Assembly (NCBI GenBank): GCA_021014325.1
Contig: CM037466.1
Location: 15,526,765 to 15,590,764, forward strand
Direction of reading: 5' to 3'
Source: Plazaster borealis
Taxonomy: Eukaryota > Echinodermata > Asteroidea > Forcipulatida > Labidiasteridae
Length of the DNA stretch: 64,000 nucleotides
The first letter of the stretch is position 1, and each line of letters begins with the position of its first letter. The translations under genes and the position numbers were made by a program. Shown here piece by piece: positions 24,201 through 29,999 of this stretch. Under the pieces are notes generated by a model that was not told the DNA's origin, did no database searches, and was given only the letters and a program-made list of their open reading frames with translations.

Positions 24201-27200
24201 GAAGCGTTCGCAGGAAGTATGAGCCGGGCTTTACTTAATCAAAGACAAAATTCATACCTGCCCAATCAAAGAAAACATTCATACCTGCCCAAATCAAAGA
24301 CAAAATTCAAACCTGCCCAATCAACGAAAAAATTCATACCTGCCCAATCAAAGAAAACATTCATACCTGCCCAAATCAAAGACAAAATTCAAACCTGCAC
24401 AATCAACGAAAAAATTTATACCTGCCAATCAACAAAAAATGTCTACCTGCCTAATCAAAGAAAAAAAATACTACCTCACCCAATCAAAGAACAAATTCCT
24501 ACCTTACCCAATAAAAGAAAAAAATCCTACCATACCCAATCAAAGAACAAATTCCTACCGTACCCAATCAAAGGAAACAATCCTACCATGCCCAATCAAA
24601 GAACAAATTCCTTCTGTACCCAATAAAAGAACAAATTCCTACCTAACCCAATCAAAGAACAAATTCCTACCTTACCCAATTAAAGAAAACAATCCTACCA
24701 TACCCAATCAAAGAACAAATTCCTACCTAACCCAATCAAACAAAAACATTGTACCTTACCCAATCAAAGAACAAATTCCTACCTTATCCAATAAAAGAAC
24801 AAAGTTCTACCTTACCCAATCAAAGGAAACAATCCTACCATACCCAATCAAAGAACCAATTCCTACCTTACCCAATCAACAACAAAAAATCCTACCATAC
24901 TCAATCAAAGAACCAATTCCTCAATCAAAGAACAAATTCCTAACTGCCCAATCCAAGAAAATGCTCAAAAAGTGTTGTTTACGTGAAGTTGAATAAAACT
25001 GATGATCTGTATTAATATTGACAGCTTGAAGAGTGGGAGACAGAAGAATTAAAGATTCAGCTAGATTTCAGTGAAGTTCATATTGACCCAGCTCCTTTCC
25101 AACTCGTTGAGAGAACCTCTCTTCATAAGGTAATTCAGCATAGCCATTCAAATCTAAAACTTTATCAATTTAATTGGGGTTTTTCTTCTTCCTATTTCCG
25201 TGTGTTTAAAGGGTCTGTATATGTTTGGGAATGACTCTGAAAATTAATGGCAATAAAAACTTACTTGGTAAGAAGTACAGCAGCTTTGGATAGTATAATG
25301 CATTTTAAAAAACTTTTCACTTCAAAGTACTGCGGTTATAGAAAAAGATATCACTTTTTATCCCAACAAATTTGAATCTGAGAAGCGTTACTGCAGTAAC
25401 AATTTTCAGATTGTGTATTCCAATTGCAGATTCTTCTTCCTGCGTGGACATATCGCTTTCGGCAATATCTCAAAAACGCTACCACCTTTTGAAATTAAAT
25501 TTGTACAGGTTAGTTTTATGGTATGTATCTACAACTATATCAAATTGAAACAAACAATGGGTTCCAACTACCAAATGTATACAGACCCTTTAAACGCTTC
25601 GGAGACCAAAGCGGCCACAAGCAGCTTTTACCAAAATGCACATAGCGGCTGCAGACGGCTGCAACATTTGACAAACTTCCACTCAACTAGAGTATGATCT
25701 GTAAAGGATTTGAACCCATTGATTAATGAAGTAATTTATGTCTGGAAATCAAGATGGTTCAAATCACAAGTGAAGCTTAATGGTTGAGTACTACACATCT
25801 ATGTAGAACAACGTATTGTGGTTTTGTAGTTTTATGTTTCATAACTGACTGGTTTTTTTTGTCCTTTCTAAATACAGGGTGTCCCAAAAAAAATGATGCA
25901 AGTGAAACGCGCCATCTTGGCCAAAAAATGTCCAATATTTGCTACAGATGTTTAGGCCAACTTCAAGATTATAGTATTGGCTTTAGAATACCCTTTGTCT
26001 CGTCGTTTTTGCTTTTGTCAATCAAGAACTATGTTTAATTAACCACAAGCGCATGAAATCCACTTTGTGCCACTTTTAGAGAACCTACGCTTCTAAGCCC
26101 CAAACAATGCCAGTACTGTAACAGTTCATGCGTGGATGATTTTCTCGGTGGATTTAAAAGAAAAGTTTTATTCACACAACAATACAGAGATAATACTCTA
26201 CAAATTATTTTCTGTAAAAAAACAATTTAATTATGTACACTGTTATCTTCATTTTAAAACTGAAGCAAAAAGAAGTTCTCTGAAATACATGTGAATAAGG
26301 CCTACTGATCTACTACTGTCTGGAAAGTGGCACAAAGTGGATTTCATGCGCTTGTGGTTAATTAAACATAGTTCTTGATTGACAAAAGCAAAAACGACGA
26401 GACAAAGGGTATCTTAAAGCCAATACTATAATCTTGAAGTTGGTATAAACATCTGTAGCAAATATTGGACATTTTTTGGCCAAGATGGCGCGTTTCAATT
26501 GCATCATTTTTTTTGGGACACCCTGTATAATTCTGAGATTGTCATGAAAAAACAATTTAAATGAGTGAAGTCTGCTGCCAATTTAGAATATGACACCTTT
26601 ATTATTAGTAAAGTGAAATTATAATATTGACGTTCATGTTTGATTGATGTACATTGACGTTCATGTTTGATTGATGTACATACACTTTTTTTCTCTTCTC
26701 AGTGGGACTGATTGGATCTTTGAAGGGATTGTATACATTTGGTAATTGGATCCCACTGTTTGCTTTAATCCTATATAGTTGTAGATATATACCATAAAAC
26801 TAACTTGTGAACCTTTCATTTCAAAAGGTGGTAACGTTTTTGAGATACTGCCAAAAATCTGGAGCGGTTATGTCAACGCAGGAAGAATAATCTGCAATTG
26901 GATTACACTATATGAGAAACGTTACTGTAGTAACGTTACTGTAGTAACGTTTCTCAGATTCAAATTTTGGGGGATAAAAAGTGATATCTTTTTCCATAAC
27001 CGTAGTACTTTGAAGTGTAAAGTTTCTCAAACTTCTTACCAAGGAAGTCGTTATTGCCATTAATTTTCAGAGTCATTACCAAATGTATACAGACCCTTTA
27101 AGATATGTAGCAAACAGTTAGATTGATATATACTTGGCATTTAGTCTGTAATTACATTTGTTGTTGATTATTTTTGTGTGCATAGCCAGATTGTACATGC

Positions 27201-29907
27201 TTTCCATTATTTTATACTTGACTGTGTTTATTACACTGTTTTGTTTCCCTGTGGCAGGAGATTCTGTCCCCCCATATGGCGAACTTTGTACAAACTTCTT
27301 CTGATAGCGCCCTCTTTTGATTTAAATTCTGTGATATGTTAATTCCCCATATGGGGAACAGAATCTCTGGGGGGACAGATTTCCCAATGACACCCCCTTA
27401 CATAGGGATGATGGTGTCTGCTTTGTAAACGTTTGTTTGTGTAATTTTAGGCTGCATCTGTATGTTTAGTTGGACAAATTTTGAATTTTTCGGCTGTATT
27501 GTATGTATTTTGATTTGATTTGTATTGTTTGTATTTTGATGTAACTTTTAATGGAATTTTTATTGACATTTGTGCCTTTGAACATCCTTGGATGGAGAGG
27601 GCGCACTAGATTGTAATAAATTATTATTATTATTATTTTTACACTCATCTCTGGTTGTGACAAGATTGCAGAGACCAGACAAAAATACCAGTTGTCTTTA
27701 TAGCAAAAGTTGACTGTAAATGAAGCTCTATACCAAAACCAGGCACTTCCTGCCAAAACTCAAAACTGGGTTTATTTACTTATCAAATAGATGAAAAGAA
27801 GAGCTTTCAAATAACACCTAATAAGGGCCTATAAGGTTAGTATTTCTCAACACAAAGAATGTCTAAGACATCACATCACATTGATATCAAGGCTGATATT
27901 TCATTGTCTTCACTTGTAATGCCATTTCACTCTTTGAGGCGGAACCGATCTGCAACTGTTTGCGCTTTTTAAATCTCTCTTTATTATTATTATTATTATT
28001 TGCAAGAAATGTTTGATTTTGGCATGAGACATCACATCAAAGATGATTAAAACATATTTTTCAAAAATAAATTAATTTATTGCAGTGGATTTGACTATCA
28101 GTATTTATATATTTTCTTTTCTTGTGAGTTACTGTAATTGCTGTGATTTAGTTTACTAAGTAGAGTGTCTTTAAATACCGATTATTATTATTATATGAGC
28201 ACCTGATAACATGTTCCTCTAATATTTGTGATATTTGACAATGCAATATTGTCCTTTTCTTTTGTTAGTGTCACTCCATGTTCTCATTGCTTGGTCTGAA
28301 CCACACCTACGTTACAACTCTTGGAAGATTAGTTGGAGTTGTGTCTTTGAAAGAGGTAAGGAGACTTTTGATTTGTGCTATTTTTACCTTGCTGGATGAT
28401 ATCTCCGTGTGCCCAGATGTAAGGCTAAAAACTGGGTGCCCGGAAGAAAGGCGTAAGGCTCTACGCCCACCCTCCGGGCACACAAACTACTGTTTTTGCC
28501 AGTAACAGAGGGTCATAAGCAAATGGCTCCTGCTGCATTTTTGTCGCTAGAAATACCCACAAAGACAAGTTTTCCCATTCCCCTGCAAAATGTAACCTCC
28601 CTTTAATGACTTATGAATGGCGGAACACCGAGCAAACTTTCACACTAAGTTTTCTTGAAACACAATTTTGCACATTAATTGATGATGCCCTTTCTTCGGT
28701 TGAAATTCTTCGGGGCACACAACGACAGTACATTATTAGCAGTGATAAATTCAGTCGCTAGCCTGTCAAGAACTGTTTCACCTTGCATAAGAATATCACA
28801 CTAAAATTTCAAGGGCTAGTAAGATTTTGTGAGAGTTAAGGTGTTAGTCCTGGAAAAACAAAGTTATGAAATTTGATTTAGAATCCCTTTAAAGGCACTG
28901 GACACTACTGGTAATTACTCAAAATAATTGTTAGCATAAAAACTTACTTGGTAACGATCAATGGAGAGCTGTTGATAGTATAAAACATTGTGAGAAACGG
29001 CTCCCTCTGAGAAAAAAGTTTTGAGAAAAAGTAATTTCTTAGTAAAATATTTGAATTTATTTTGAGACCTCGCGCGTGAGGTCTCGAAATCACATCTGAA
29101 AGCACACAACTGCGTGTGACAAGGGTGTTTTTTCTTCCATTATTATCTCGCAACTTCGATGACCAATTGAGTTCATATTTTCACAGGTTTGTTATTTTGT
29201 GCATATGTTGAGATACACCAAGTGAGAAGACTGGTCTTTGACAATTACCAAAGGTGTCCAGTGTCTTTAAGAGAAAATCAGAAAGTGTGTATTAAAGTAA
29301 GCAAATCCACAAATTTAATATTCTTTATCAAGGACATTGGCGTGTCTTGGCCGTGTGGTCAAGCGCACCGGAATCAAGCTCTGATGTTTCTGATCAGCAG
29401 AGTGTGGGTTCGAACCCCGGCTTTGGACACTTGTGTCCTTAAGCAAGACACTTAACCATTATTGTTTCCTTCTTCGGATGGGATGTAAAGCTATAGGTCC
29501 TGTGTGTTGTGCAATGCACGTAAAAGAACCCAGTTACAATTATCGCTAAGAGAAGAGGTTTGCCCCGGTGTTTCTGGCAGTGGCTGCTGATCGTGCCGCA
29601 GTAAATTGTAAACCATTAGAAGGTGCTACATGAATGGGTCTCATAATTCAAAACAGCTCTGCTTATCCTGTTGAAAAACAAACAATGAGTGCTTTGATAA
29701 GCCCCTAGGAAGGCGCTATAAGAACTTAGTACAATTATTATTATTAGTATAACACACACTCTTGAAGATTAATTATTGTTGGATTCTTCATTCCAGATCC
29801 GGAGAGCCATTGAGAAGACTGCACATAGTAATCGCAACTCATTCCGGCAAAGTAGCAGCCATTCACCATTGCAGAACACCATCCATGGAGAAAACTCTAC
29901 AAGTTGA
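6163..29907 (+). CDS. CLCN2-like: CLC-2-type voltage-gated chloride channel, 5' end missing
   Basis: Membrane chloride channel of the CLC family, closest by recognition to vertebrate CLC-2, which sets resting chloride conductance at the plasma membrane. The exons 6163-6240, 7136-7340, 9323-9407, 10423-10524, 12636-12720, 13516-13659, 14378-14561, 15168-15265, 15802-15917, 16561-16697, 17501-17673, 18380-18431, 20254-20413, 21331-21394, 23589-23624, 25025-25129, 28269-28355 and 29797-29907 all have AG/GT borders and join in frame to 673 residues plus stop. Visible are GPFVHIAS just after the missing gating-Glu motif (GKE), GGVLFSIE, the GxFxP motif (GVFIP, about residues 248-252 of this piece), the QPSFYDSI segment with the pore Tyr, CBS1 (about 368-430) and CBS2 (about 590-645, [16 protein letters not shown]). 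About 215 N-terminal residues are absent: no exon with the GSGxP or GKE motifs was found in 1-6162. The loop between the CBS domains is the least certain part. Confidence 0.93.
6430..6545 (+). mobile_element. second tRNA-derived SINE family, copy 1
   Basis: A-box-like tagctcagttgg and B-box-like ggttcaagtcc at tRNA spacing, with an anticodon-like loop ACGTTAA; the acceptor stem does not pair, so it is not a functional tRNA. The tail ttgttcaacccaaaatta recurs near 16430. Confidence 0.65.
6841..7033. mobile_element. palindromic MITE, family II
   Basis: Ends GGCCCAATTTCATAAAGC and GCTTTATGAAATAGGGCC are inverted copies, with CTTAAGC-type inner repeats. Same family at 22830, 22977, 34955, 47207, 63002 and 63190. 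Confidence 0.75.
7136..7340 (+). CDS. CLCN2-like: CLCN2-like exon: GGVLFSIE segment
   Basis: 205 bases, entering in phase 0 and leaving in phase 1, bounded by tttag and gtatga. Encodes [16 protein letters not shown] followed by the CLC hallmark [16 protein letters not shown] and RNYWRGFF, which are almost unchanged from vertebrate CLC-2. Confidence 0.95.
7346..7512. mobile_element. family II MITE fragment
   Basis: gcccaatttcataaagcatttaagcag starts just after the exon donor at 7341, followed by tttctgctta; the right end is lost. Confidence 0.5.
7560..7990 (+). mobile_element. tRNA-Leu-derived SINE, nearly full
   Basis: ggccgagcagataagaacc and ggactcaagct (tRNA-Leu-like arms), body with caagacactt, aaaggaacccagtgcactt and aaggggttcgc, ending taaagcgctatataagaac. 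Confidence 0.8.
7991..8326. other. intron, nothing recognised
   Basis: AT-rich intronic sequence between a SINE and a MITE; no exon or repeat identified. Confidence 0.4.
8327..8692. mobile_element. TTAA-type MITE with inverted ends
   Basis: Left end TTTAAAGGAACATTACAGAA and the complement of the right end, TTTAAAGGAACGTTACAGAA, differ at one base. 366 bases, no coding capacity. The TTTAAAGG start resembles families I and III. Confidence 0.75.
8975..9185 (+). repeat. dispersed repeat, copy 2
   Basis: Second copy of the element at 2803-3000, with the same block order; it ends about 140 bases before the exon at 9323. Confidence 0.7.
9323..9407 (+). CDS. CLCN2-like: CLCN2-like exon: ETITALFK segment
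   Basis: 85 bases; the split Glu codon joins the previous exon. Encodes [20 protein letters not shown], an extracellular stretch typical of CLC-1/2/Ka channels, then the start of the next helix. Acceptor ccag, donor gtgagt. Confidence 0.92.
9474..9960 (+). repeat. direct duplication of about 120 bases, 355 bases apart
   Basis: 9474-9600 and 9830-9955 are nearly identical (aaacatgtttgtcatcgaaa, ctgttgctcagcggatgtct). Between them lies a SINE tail (9600-9720, accttgcaggaaaatactga to the ATT run), so the duplication probably includes part of a SINE. Confidence 0.75.
10140..10350 (+). mobile_element. 3' end of a non-LTR retrotransposon
   Basis: Reads [20 protein letters not shown] then [15 protein letters not shown], the standard C-terminal block of LINE reverse transcriptase proteins, followed by a 3' tail ending gcaaacttgcataaaa. 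Same family as 5640-6068. Confidence 0.8.
10423..10524 (+). CDS. CLCN2-like: CLCN2-like exon: [13 protein letters not shown] helix
   Basis: 102 bases, acceptor ctgcag, donor gtgagt. Encodes [20 protein letters not shown] and a basic tail ending MKK, matching the GFGGALFVYLNRK helix of CLC-2. The next intron carries the 60-bp minisatellite. Confidence 0.93.
10576..11645. repeat. 60-bp minisatellite in a channel intron
   Basis: Four identical 60-base units (to about 10812), a degenerate middle of 165 bases, then eleven units in exact register from 10981. Because 60 is divisible by three and the unit lacks stops in two plus-strand frames, long 20-residue-repeat reading frames arise; they have no start or splice context and are not genes. 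Degraded units continue to about 11790. The unit contains two mutually exclusive hairpins (CCAGTGA/TCACTGG and GGACCAG/CTGGTCC). Confidence 0.95.
11800..12067. other. intron, nothing recognised
   Basis: Unique-looking intronic DNA between minisatellite and SINE; no feature identified. Confidence 0.4.
12068..12400 (+). mobile_element. tRNA-Leu-derived SINE, diverged
   Basis: tgttgtggccgagctgttaa, ggactcaagctgtgg, cacttgtgtccgtgagcaag and ggggttaaccccagtgtttc follow the SINE order; the tail is poorly kept. Confidence 0.7.
12636..12720 (+). CDS. CLCN2-like: CLCN2-like exon: FGQFMAG-type helix
   Basis: 85 bases, acceptor tttcag, donor gtaaga. Encodes [18 protein letters not shown] and then [10 protein letters not shown], the counterpart of the PPGFGQFMAGQ region of vertebrate CLC-2. 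Ends in phase 0. Confidence 0.93.
12721..13290. other. intron, nothing recognised
   Basis: No repeat or exon identified between the donor at 12721 and the tandem tract. Confidence 0.4.
13296..13511. repeat. TGATTGATTTTGTGT tandem tract at a splice acceptor
   Basis: About 14 units of 14-16 bases (tgtctgattgattttgtg and tgtgtgattgattttgtg) run up to 4 bases before the acceptor AG at 13514-13515. Each unit offers CTGAT/TTGAT branch-point-like and T-rich sequence. Confidence 0.9.
13516..13659 (+). CDS. CLCN2-like: CLCN2-like exon: extracellular loop and next helix
   Basis: 48 codons, phase 0 at both ends. Begins [15 protein letters not shown] (vertebrate LSQKETLVTLFDNRT), contains two N-x-S/T-like sites early on, and ends [13 protein letters not shown]. 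The acceptor abuts a TGATTGATTTTGTGT tandem tract that supplies its pyrimidine-rich and branch-point region. Confidence 0.93.
13688..13830. mobile_element. family II MITE fragment
   Basis: gcccaatttcatagagctgcttaac followed by rearranged inner repeats (ccatttcatagcactgctaa). No intact right end. Confidence 0.5.
13831..14377. other. intron, nothing firm
   Basis: An AT-rich piece at 14190-14300 (ttattattatttattctacc...) looks like a retroelement tail in minus orientation but cannot be assigned. No exon seen. Confidence 0.4.
14378..14561 (+). CDS. CLCN2-like: CLCN2-like exon: GxFxP selectivity-filter segment
   Basis: 184 bases, acceptor catag, donor gtaagt at 14562. Encodes [19 protein letters not shown], then [10 protein letters not shown] and the loop ending [14 protein letters not shown] is the GxFxP chloride-binding motif. 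The last 40 or so bases and the donor recur twice more in the following intron. Confidence 0.95.
14523..15000 (+). repeat. tandem triplication of an exon end with its splice donor
   Basis: The last 40 or so bases of the exon ending 14561 (catcaataaggtcataccag, gtggatacgctg...) plus gtaagt recur at about 14657-14700 and 14852-14896, each followed by the same intronic tract aaagctgagg/aagctgaagtcaag. A fourth, donor-less remnant lies at 14967-14990. Spacing differs because of a 21-base repeat. Confidence 0.9.
14706..14823 (+). repeat. 21-bp tandem repeat
   Basis: aaggtcaagtctcaagacatt repeated about five and a half times, with shorter runs at 14577-14640 and 14903-14945 inside the larger triplication. 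Confidence 0.9.
15168..15265 (+). CDS. CLCN2-like: CLCN2-like exon: VIVFELTGQ helix
   Basis: 98 bases, acceptor tttag, donor gtaagt. Encodes [20 protein letters not shown] and [12 protein letters not shown], nearly identical to the vertebrate CLC-2 helix pair. Ends in phase 0. Confidence 0.95.
15266..15801. other. intron with part of a dispersed repeat
   Basis: About 15410-15580 resembles 18080-18250 (aatgcaaa..., gagataatgttggg, aacaataa). No exon seen. Confidence 0.4.
15802..15917 (+). CDS. CLCN2-like: CLCN2-like exon: pore tyrosine segment
   Basis: 116 bases, acceptor ctcag, donor gtaagt. Encodes [20 protein letters not shown] then [14 protein letters not shown]. The Tyr of SFYDSI corresponds to the conserved inner-gate Tyr of CLC proteins. 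The membrane domain ends here. Confidence 0.95.
16005..16285 (+). repeat. imperfect repeats of about 55 bases
   Basis: gggaacattggcagtctgtg with gatggatattcagtat occurs at about 16010 and 16055-16110 and, more diverged, at 16229-16280. Function unknown. Confidence 0.7.
16340..16455 (+). mobile_element. second tRNA-derived SINE family, copy 2
   Basis: B-box-like gcaggttcaagtccc followed by the tail ttcttcaacccaaaattga shared with 6430-6545; the head is degraded. Confidence 0.55.
16561..16697 (+). CDS. CLCN2-like: CLCN2-like exon: start of CBS1
   Basis: 137 bases, acceptor atcatag, donor gtaggc. Encodes [17 protein letters not shown] through [17 protein letters not shown], the first half of the first CBS domain (VEDIMVRD in vertebrates). 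Confidence 0.92.
16800..17225 (+). mobile_element. tRNA-Leu-derived SINE, best-preserved copy
   Basis: Head tggccgagcagataagaac, anticodon-loop-like actcaag (CAA, Leu), exact B box ggttcgagtcc at 16876-16886, body with aaagaacccagtgcactta and ggggttcaccccggtgttcc, end gataaagcgctatataagaa. Confidence 0.85.
17277..17430 (+). mobile_element. duplicated SINE tail
   Basis: Repeats 17120-17225 almost exactly (ttgcaggaacaaaatactga, gcccaccgggtgtgataaag) and ends in ATT repeats, so the SINE tail and some flank are duplicated in tandem. Confidence 0.8.
17501..17673 (+). CDS. CLCN2-like: CLCN2-like exon: end of CBS1
   Basis: 173 bases, acceptor ggtag, donor gtaagt. Encodes [18 protein letters not shown], the second half of CBS1, followed by a basic stretch ([13 protein letters not shown]) that opens the inter-CBS loop. 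Ends in phase 0. Confidence 0.93.
17674..18379 (+). other. intron with dispersed repeat at 18080-18340
   Basis: 18180-18340 matches the plus-strand sequence at 31680-31808 plus 32185-32230 (gacaataattcaa, aatgaaagcttat, aaatttaaatct). 17674-18080 holds nothing I recognise. Confidence 0.6.
18380..18431 (+). CDS. CLCN2-like: CLCN2-like exon: inter-CBS linker
   Basis: 52 bases, acceptor attgcag, donor gtaagt, reading [17 protein letters not shown]. The sequence is a polar low-complexity linker without family motifs; it is called from splice sites and phase only. Confidence 0.6.
18720..18795 (+). mobile_element. SINE tail fragment
   Basis: ttacagcgccttgagcacctt to gtgcgctttataaaactttg and a TTATTATT run, the common end of the tRNA-Leu SINE family. 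Confidence 0.6.
18908..18936 (+). CDS. candidate cassette micro-exon in the inter-CBS linker
   Basis: 29 bases between tttatttcag and gtaact, in phase with the exon ending at 18431 ([10 protein letters not shown]). Because 29 is not a multiple of three, including it changes the frame of 20254-20413 from RAETIEKNS... to AQGLKPSKR..., which is also open. It may be a cassette exon or a chance pair of splice sites. Confidence 0.25.
18937..19690. other. intron, nothing recognised
   Basis: AT-rich intronic DNA; no exon or bounded repeat found. Confidence 0.4.
19695..19960. repeat. 55-56-bp tandem repeat
   Basis: Five units start with ggtacttcccatatatg-like sequence at 19702, 19758, 19813, 19868 and 19924, with tttttccaactaacttatta in each. 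An accidental open frame crosses it. Confidence 0.85.
20254..20413 (+). CDS. CLCN2-like: CLCN2-like exon: inter-CBS linker, middle
   Basis: 160 bases after ccctccccag, donor gtaagt at 20414 (alternative gtagta at 20411, three bases shorter). In the frame entered from 18431 it reads [20 protein letters not shown] to [14 protein letters not shown] sits where vertebrate CLC-2 has SLFCG. A second frame is also open, so the reading is moderately sure. Confidence 0.6.
20414..21330. other. intron, nothing recognised
   Basis: No repeat with clear ends and no exon identified. Confidence 0.4.
21331..21394 (+). CDS. CLCN2-like: CLCN2-like exon: inter-CBS linker, 3' part
   Basis: 64 bases, acceptor aagacag, donor gtaagt, reading [20 protein letters not shown]. 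Ser-rich, then basic as in vertebrate CLC-2 (KRKLKRVRIS). An alternative acceptor after 21298 would add 32 bases in another phase; 21331 was chosen because it keeps the frame with 20413. Confidence 0.65.
21395..22829. other. intron, nothing recognised
   Basis: Apart from small palindromes around 21890-21950 (GGTGATTCTGAAATCACC), no feature. Confidence 0.4.
22830..22974. mobile_element. family II MITE fragment
   Basis: Right part gcttagcaagtttttatgct to ctttatgaaagtgggccc; the left end is missing. Confidence 0.55.
22977..23495. mobile_element. family II MITE interrupted by a family I MITE
   Basis: gagcccaattttaaagagctgc starts the element; its right end gcagctgtatgaaatt resumes at 23475. In between sits 23136-23474, an intact family I copy. 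Confidence 0.8.
23136..23474 (+). mobile_element. family I MITE with TTAA ends
   Basis: TTAAAGGCACTGAACACATT at the left, and ACGTGTACAGTGCCTTTAA at the right as its inverted partner. Inserted at the TTAA inside a family II palindrome (tgcTTAAgcagc), so the TTAA duplication is visible. No coding capacity; short frames across it recur in every copy. Confidence 0.85.
23589..23624 (+). CDS. CLCN2-like: CLCN2-like exon: acidic mini-exon
   Basis: 36 bases, acceptor cccacag, donor gtacac, phase 0 at both ends: [12 protein letters not shown]. It aligns by eye with LEGEMSPEE, just before the LEWEEQQL stretch of vertebrate CLC-2. Confidence 0.75.
23690..23765 (+). repeat. G-rich tract
   Basis: Many GGG runs (ggggagggtgggggttggtt and onwards) that could form a G-quadruplex; it lies about 70 bases after the 36-base channel exon. 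Confidence 0.6.
23985..24960. repeat. 28-30-bp minisatellite
   Basis: Over 25 imperfect units of the type tacctgcccaatcaaagaaa, changing to taccttacccaatcaaagaa further right. Interrupted at 24091-24232 by a palindromic MITE. Open frames through it are artefacts of stop-poor repetition. Confidence 0.92.
24091..24232. mobile_element. palindromic MITE nested in the minisatellite
   Basis: AAAGCCCGGTTCATACTTCC at the left; its complement GGAAGTATGAGCCGGGCTTT at the right. Inner GCGAATGCGAATGCG repeats face cttcgcacgaagcgttcgc. 142 bases. Confidence 0.85.
25025..25129 (+). CDS. CLCN2-like: CLCN2-like exon: start of CBS2
   Basis: 35 codons, acceptor gacag, donor gtaatt. Encodes [18 protein letters not shown] and [16 protein letters not shown]; the latter is one of the most conserved stretches in CLC-1/2 channels and marks the start of CBS2. 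Confidence 0.96.
25206..25593 (+). mobile_element. family III MITE with TTAA ends
   Basis: TTAAAGGGTCTGTATATGTT at the left, ATGTATACAGACCCTTTAA at the right; inner blocks tcttcctgcgtggacata and ctcaaaaacgctaccacctt recur at 26719, 39299, 51225, 57690 and 58881. Confidence 0.85.
25875..26525. mobile_element. mariner-like foldback with 200-bp inverted ends
   Basis: Starts CAGGGTGTCCCAAAAAAAA and ends with its complement, flanked by TA on both sides (25873-25874, 26526-26527). The arms, about 25875-26079 and 26328-26525, are inverted near-copies; the centre of about 250 bases has no transposase. TIR start and TA duplication are typical of Tc1/mariner elements. Confidence 0.88.
26627..26690 (+). 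repeat. 31-bp direct repeat
   Basis: tgacgttcatgtttgattga followed by tgtacat occurs twice in tandem. Confidence 0.85.
26719..27101 (-). mobile_element. family III MITE, minus orientation
   Basis: Inverted copy of 25206-25593, ending agacccttta; contains a short tandem of gttactgtagtaac in the middle. Confidence 0.8.
27247..27398. mobile_element. palindromic element
   Basis: AGATTCTGTCCCCCCATATGG and CCATATGGGGAACAGAATCT-type arms about 110 bases apart. Probably a small MITE; ends not certain. Confidence 0.55.
27570..27640 (+). repeat. retroelement tail with (ATT)n
   Basis: gagagggcgcactagattgt followed by an ATT run, resembling SINE/LINE tails elsewhere in the window. Confidence 0.5.
27641..28268. 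other. intron, nothing recognised
   Basis: Some ATT runs (about 27980); no exon or bounded repeat. Confidence 0.4.
28269..28355 (+). CDS. CLCN2-like: CLCN2-like exon: CBS2 core
   Basis: 29 codons, acceptor tgttag, donor gtaagg. Encodes [20 protein letters not shown] then LVGVVSLKE, matching the vertebrate [20 protein letters not shown] region. Confidence 0.95.
28436..28481. repeat. nested GC-rich hairpin near a splice donor
   Basis: Outer arms GTGCCCGGA (28436-28444) and TCCGGGCAC (28473-28481), inner arms GGCGTA (28450-28455) and TACGCC (28462-28467). Lies 80 bases into the last-but-one channel intron and stands out from AT-rich surroundings. Confidence 0.7.
28889..29270 (-). mobile_element. 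family I MITE, minus orientation
   Basis: TTAAAGGCACTGGACACTAC to ggtgtccagtgtctttaa. Has an inner palindrome acctcgcgcgtgaggt not seen in the other copies. Confidence 0.8.
29338..29750 (+). mobile_element. tRNA-Leu-derived SINE
   Basis: ttggccgtgtggtcaagcgc, B box ggttcgaaccc at 29407-29417, aaaagaacccagt, gaggtttgccccggtgtttc, and end gaaggcgctataagaactta. Confidence 0.82.
29797..29907 (+). CDS. CLCN2-like: CLCN2-like last exon with stop codon
   Basis: 36 codons plus TGA at 29905-29907, acceptor ttccag. Starts [12 protein letters not shown] (vertebrate LRKAIEGS), then a Ser/Asn-rich tail ending ENSTS. The tail is shorter than the vertebrate C terminus. Confidence 0.9.
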   Translation: MRRAIEKTAHSNRNSFRQSSSHSPLQNTIHGENSTS

Positions 29908-29992
29908 CTCCTTAACAGCCAAGAAAGCCTCTGAATCAGACAGCAGGACATTCCCTCTTACCTGTCCCATCCCCACTTAACTGGTGTTATAT

Positions 29993-29998
29993 AATAAA
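29993..29998 (+). promoter_or_regulatory. possible polyadenylation signal of the channel gene
   Basis: AATAAA 86 bases after the stop codon. It is the nearest canonical signal; other AATAAA hexamers exist further right, so the true 3' end is not settled. Confidence 0.4.
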
Positions 29999-29999
29999 G

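Noticed and set aside
24000..24960. CRISPR-like regular repeats
   Set aside because: Adjacent units without unique spacers, eukaryotic context, no cas genes: a minisatellite.
24219..24996. Lys/Gln/Asn/Pro-rich repetitive open frame
   Set aside because: Produced by the 28-30-bp minisatellite; several frames are open, unit lengths vary and no family is recognisable.
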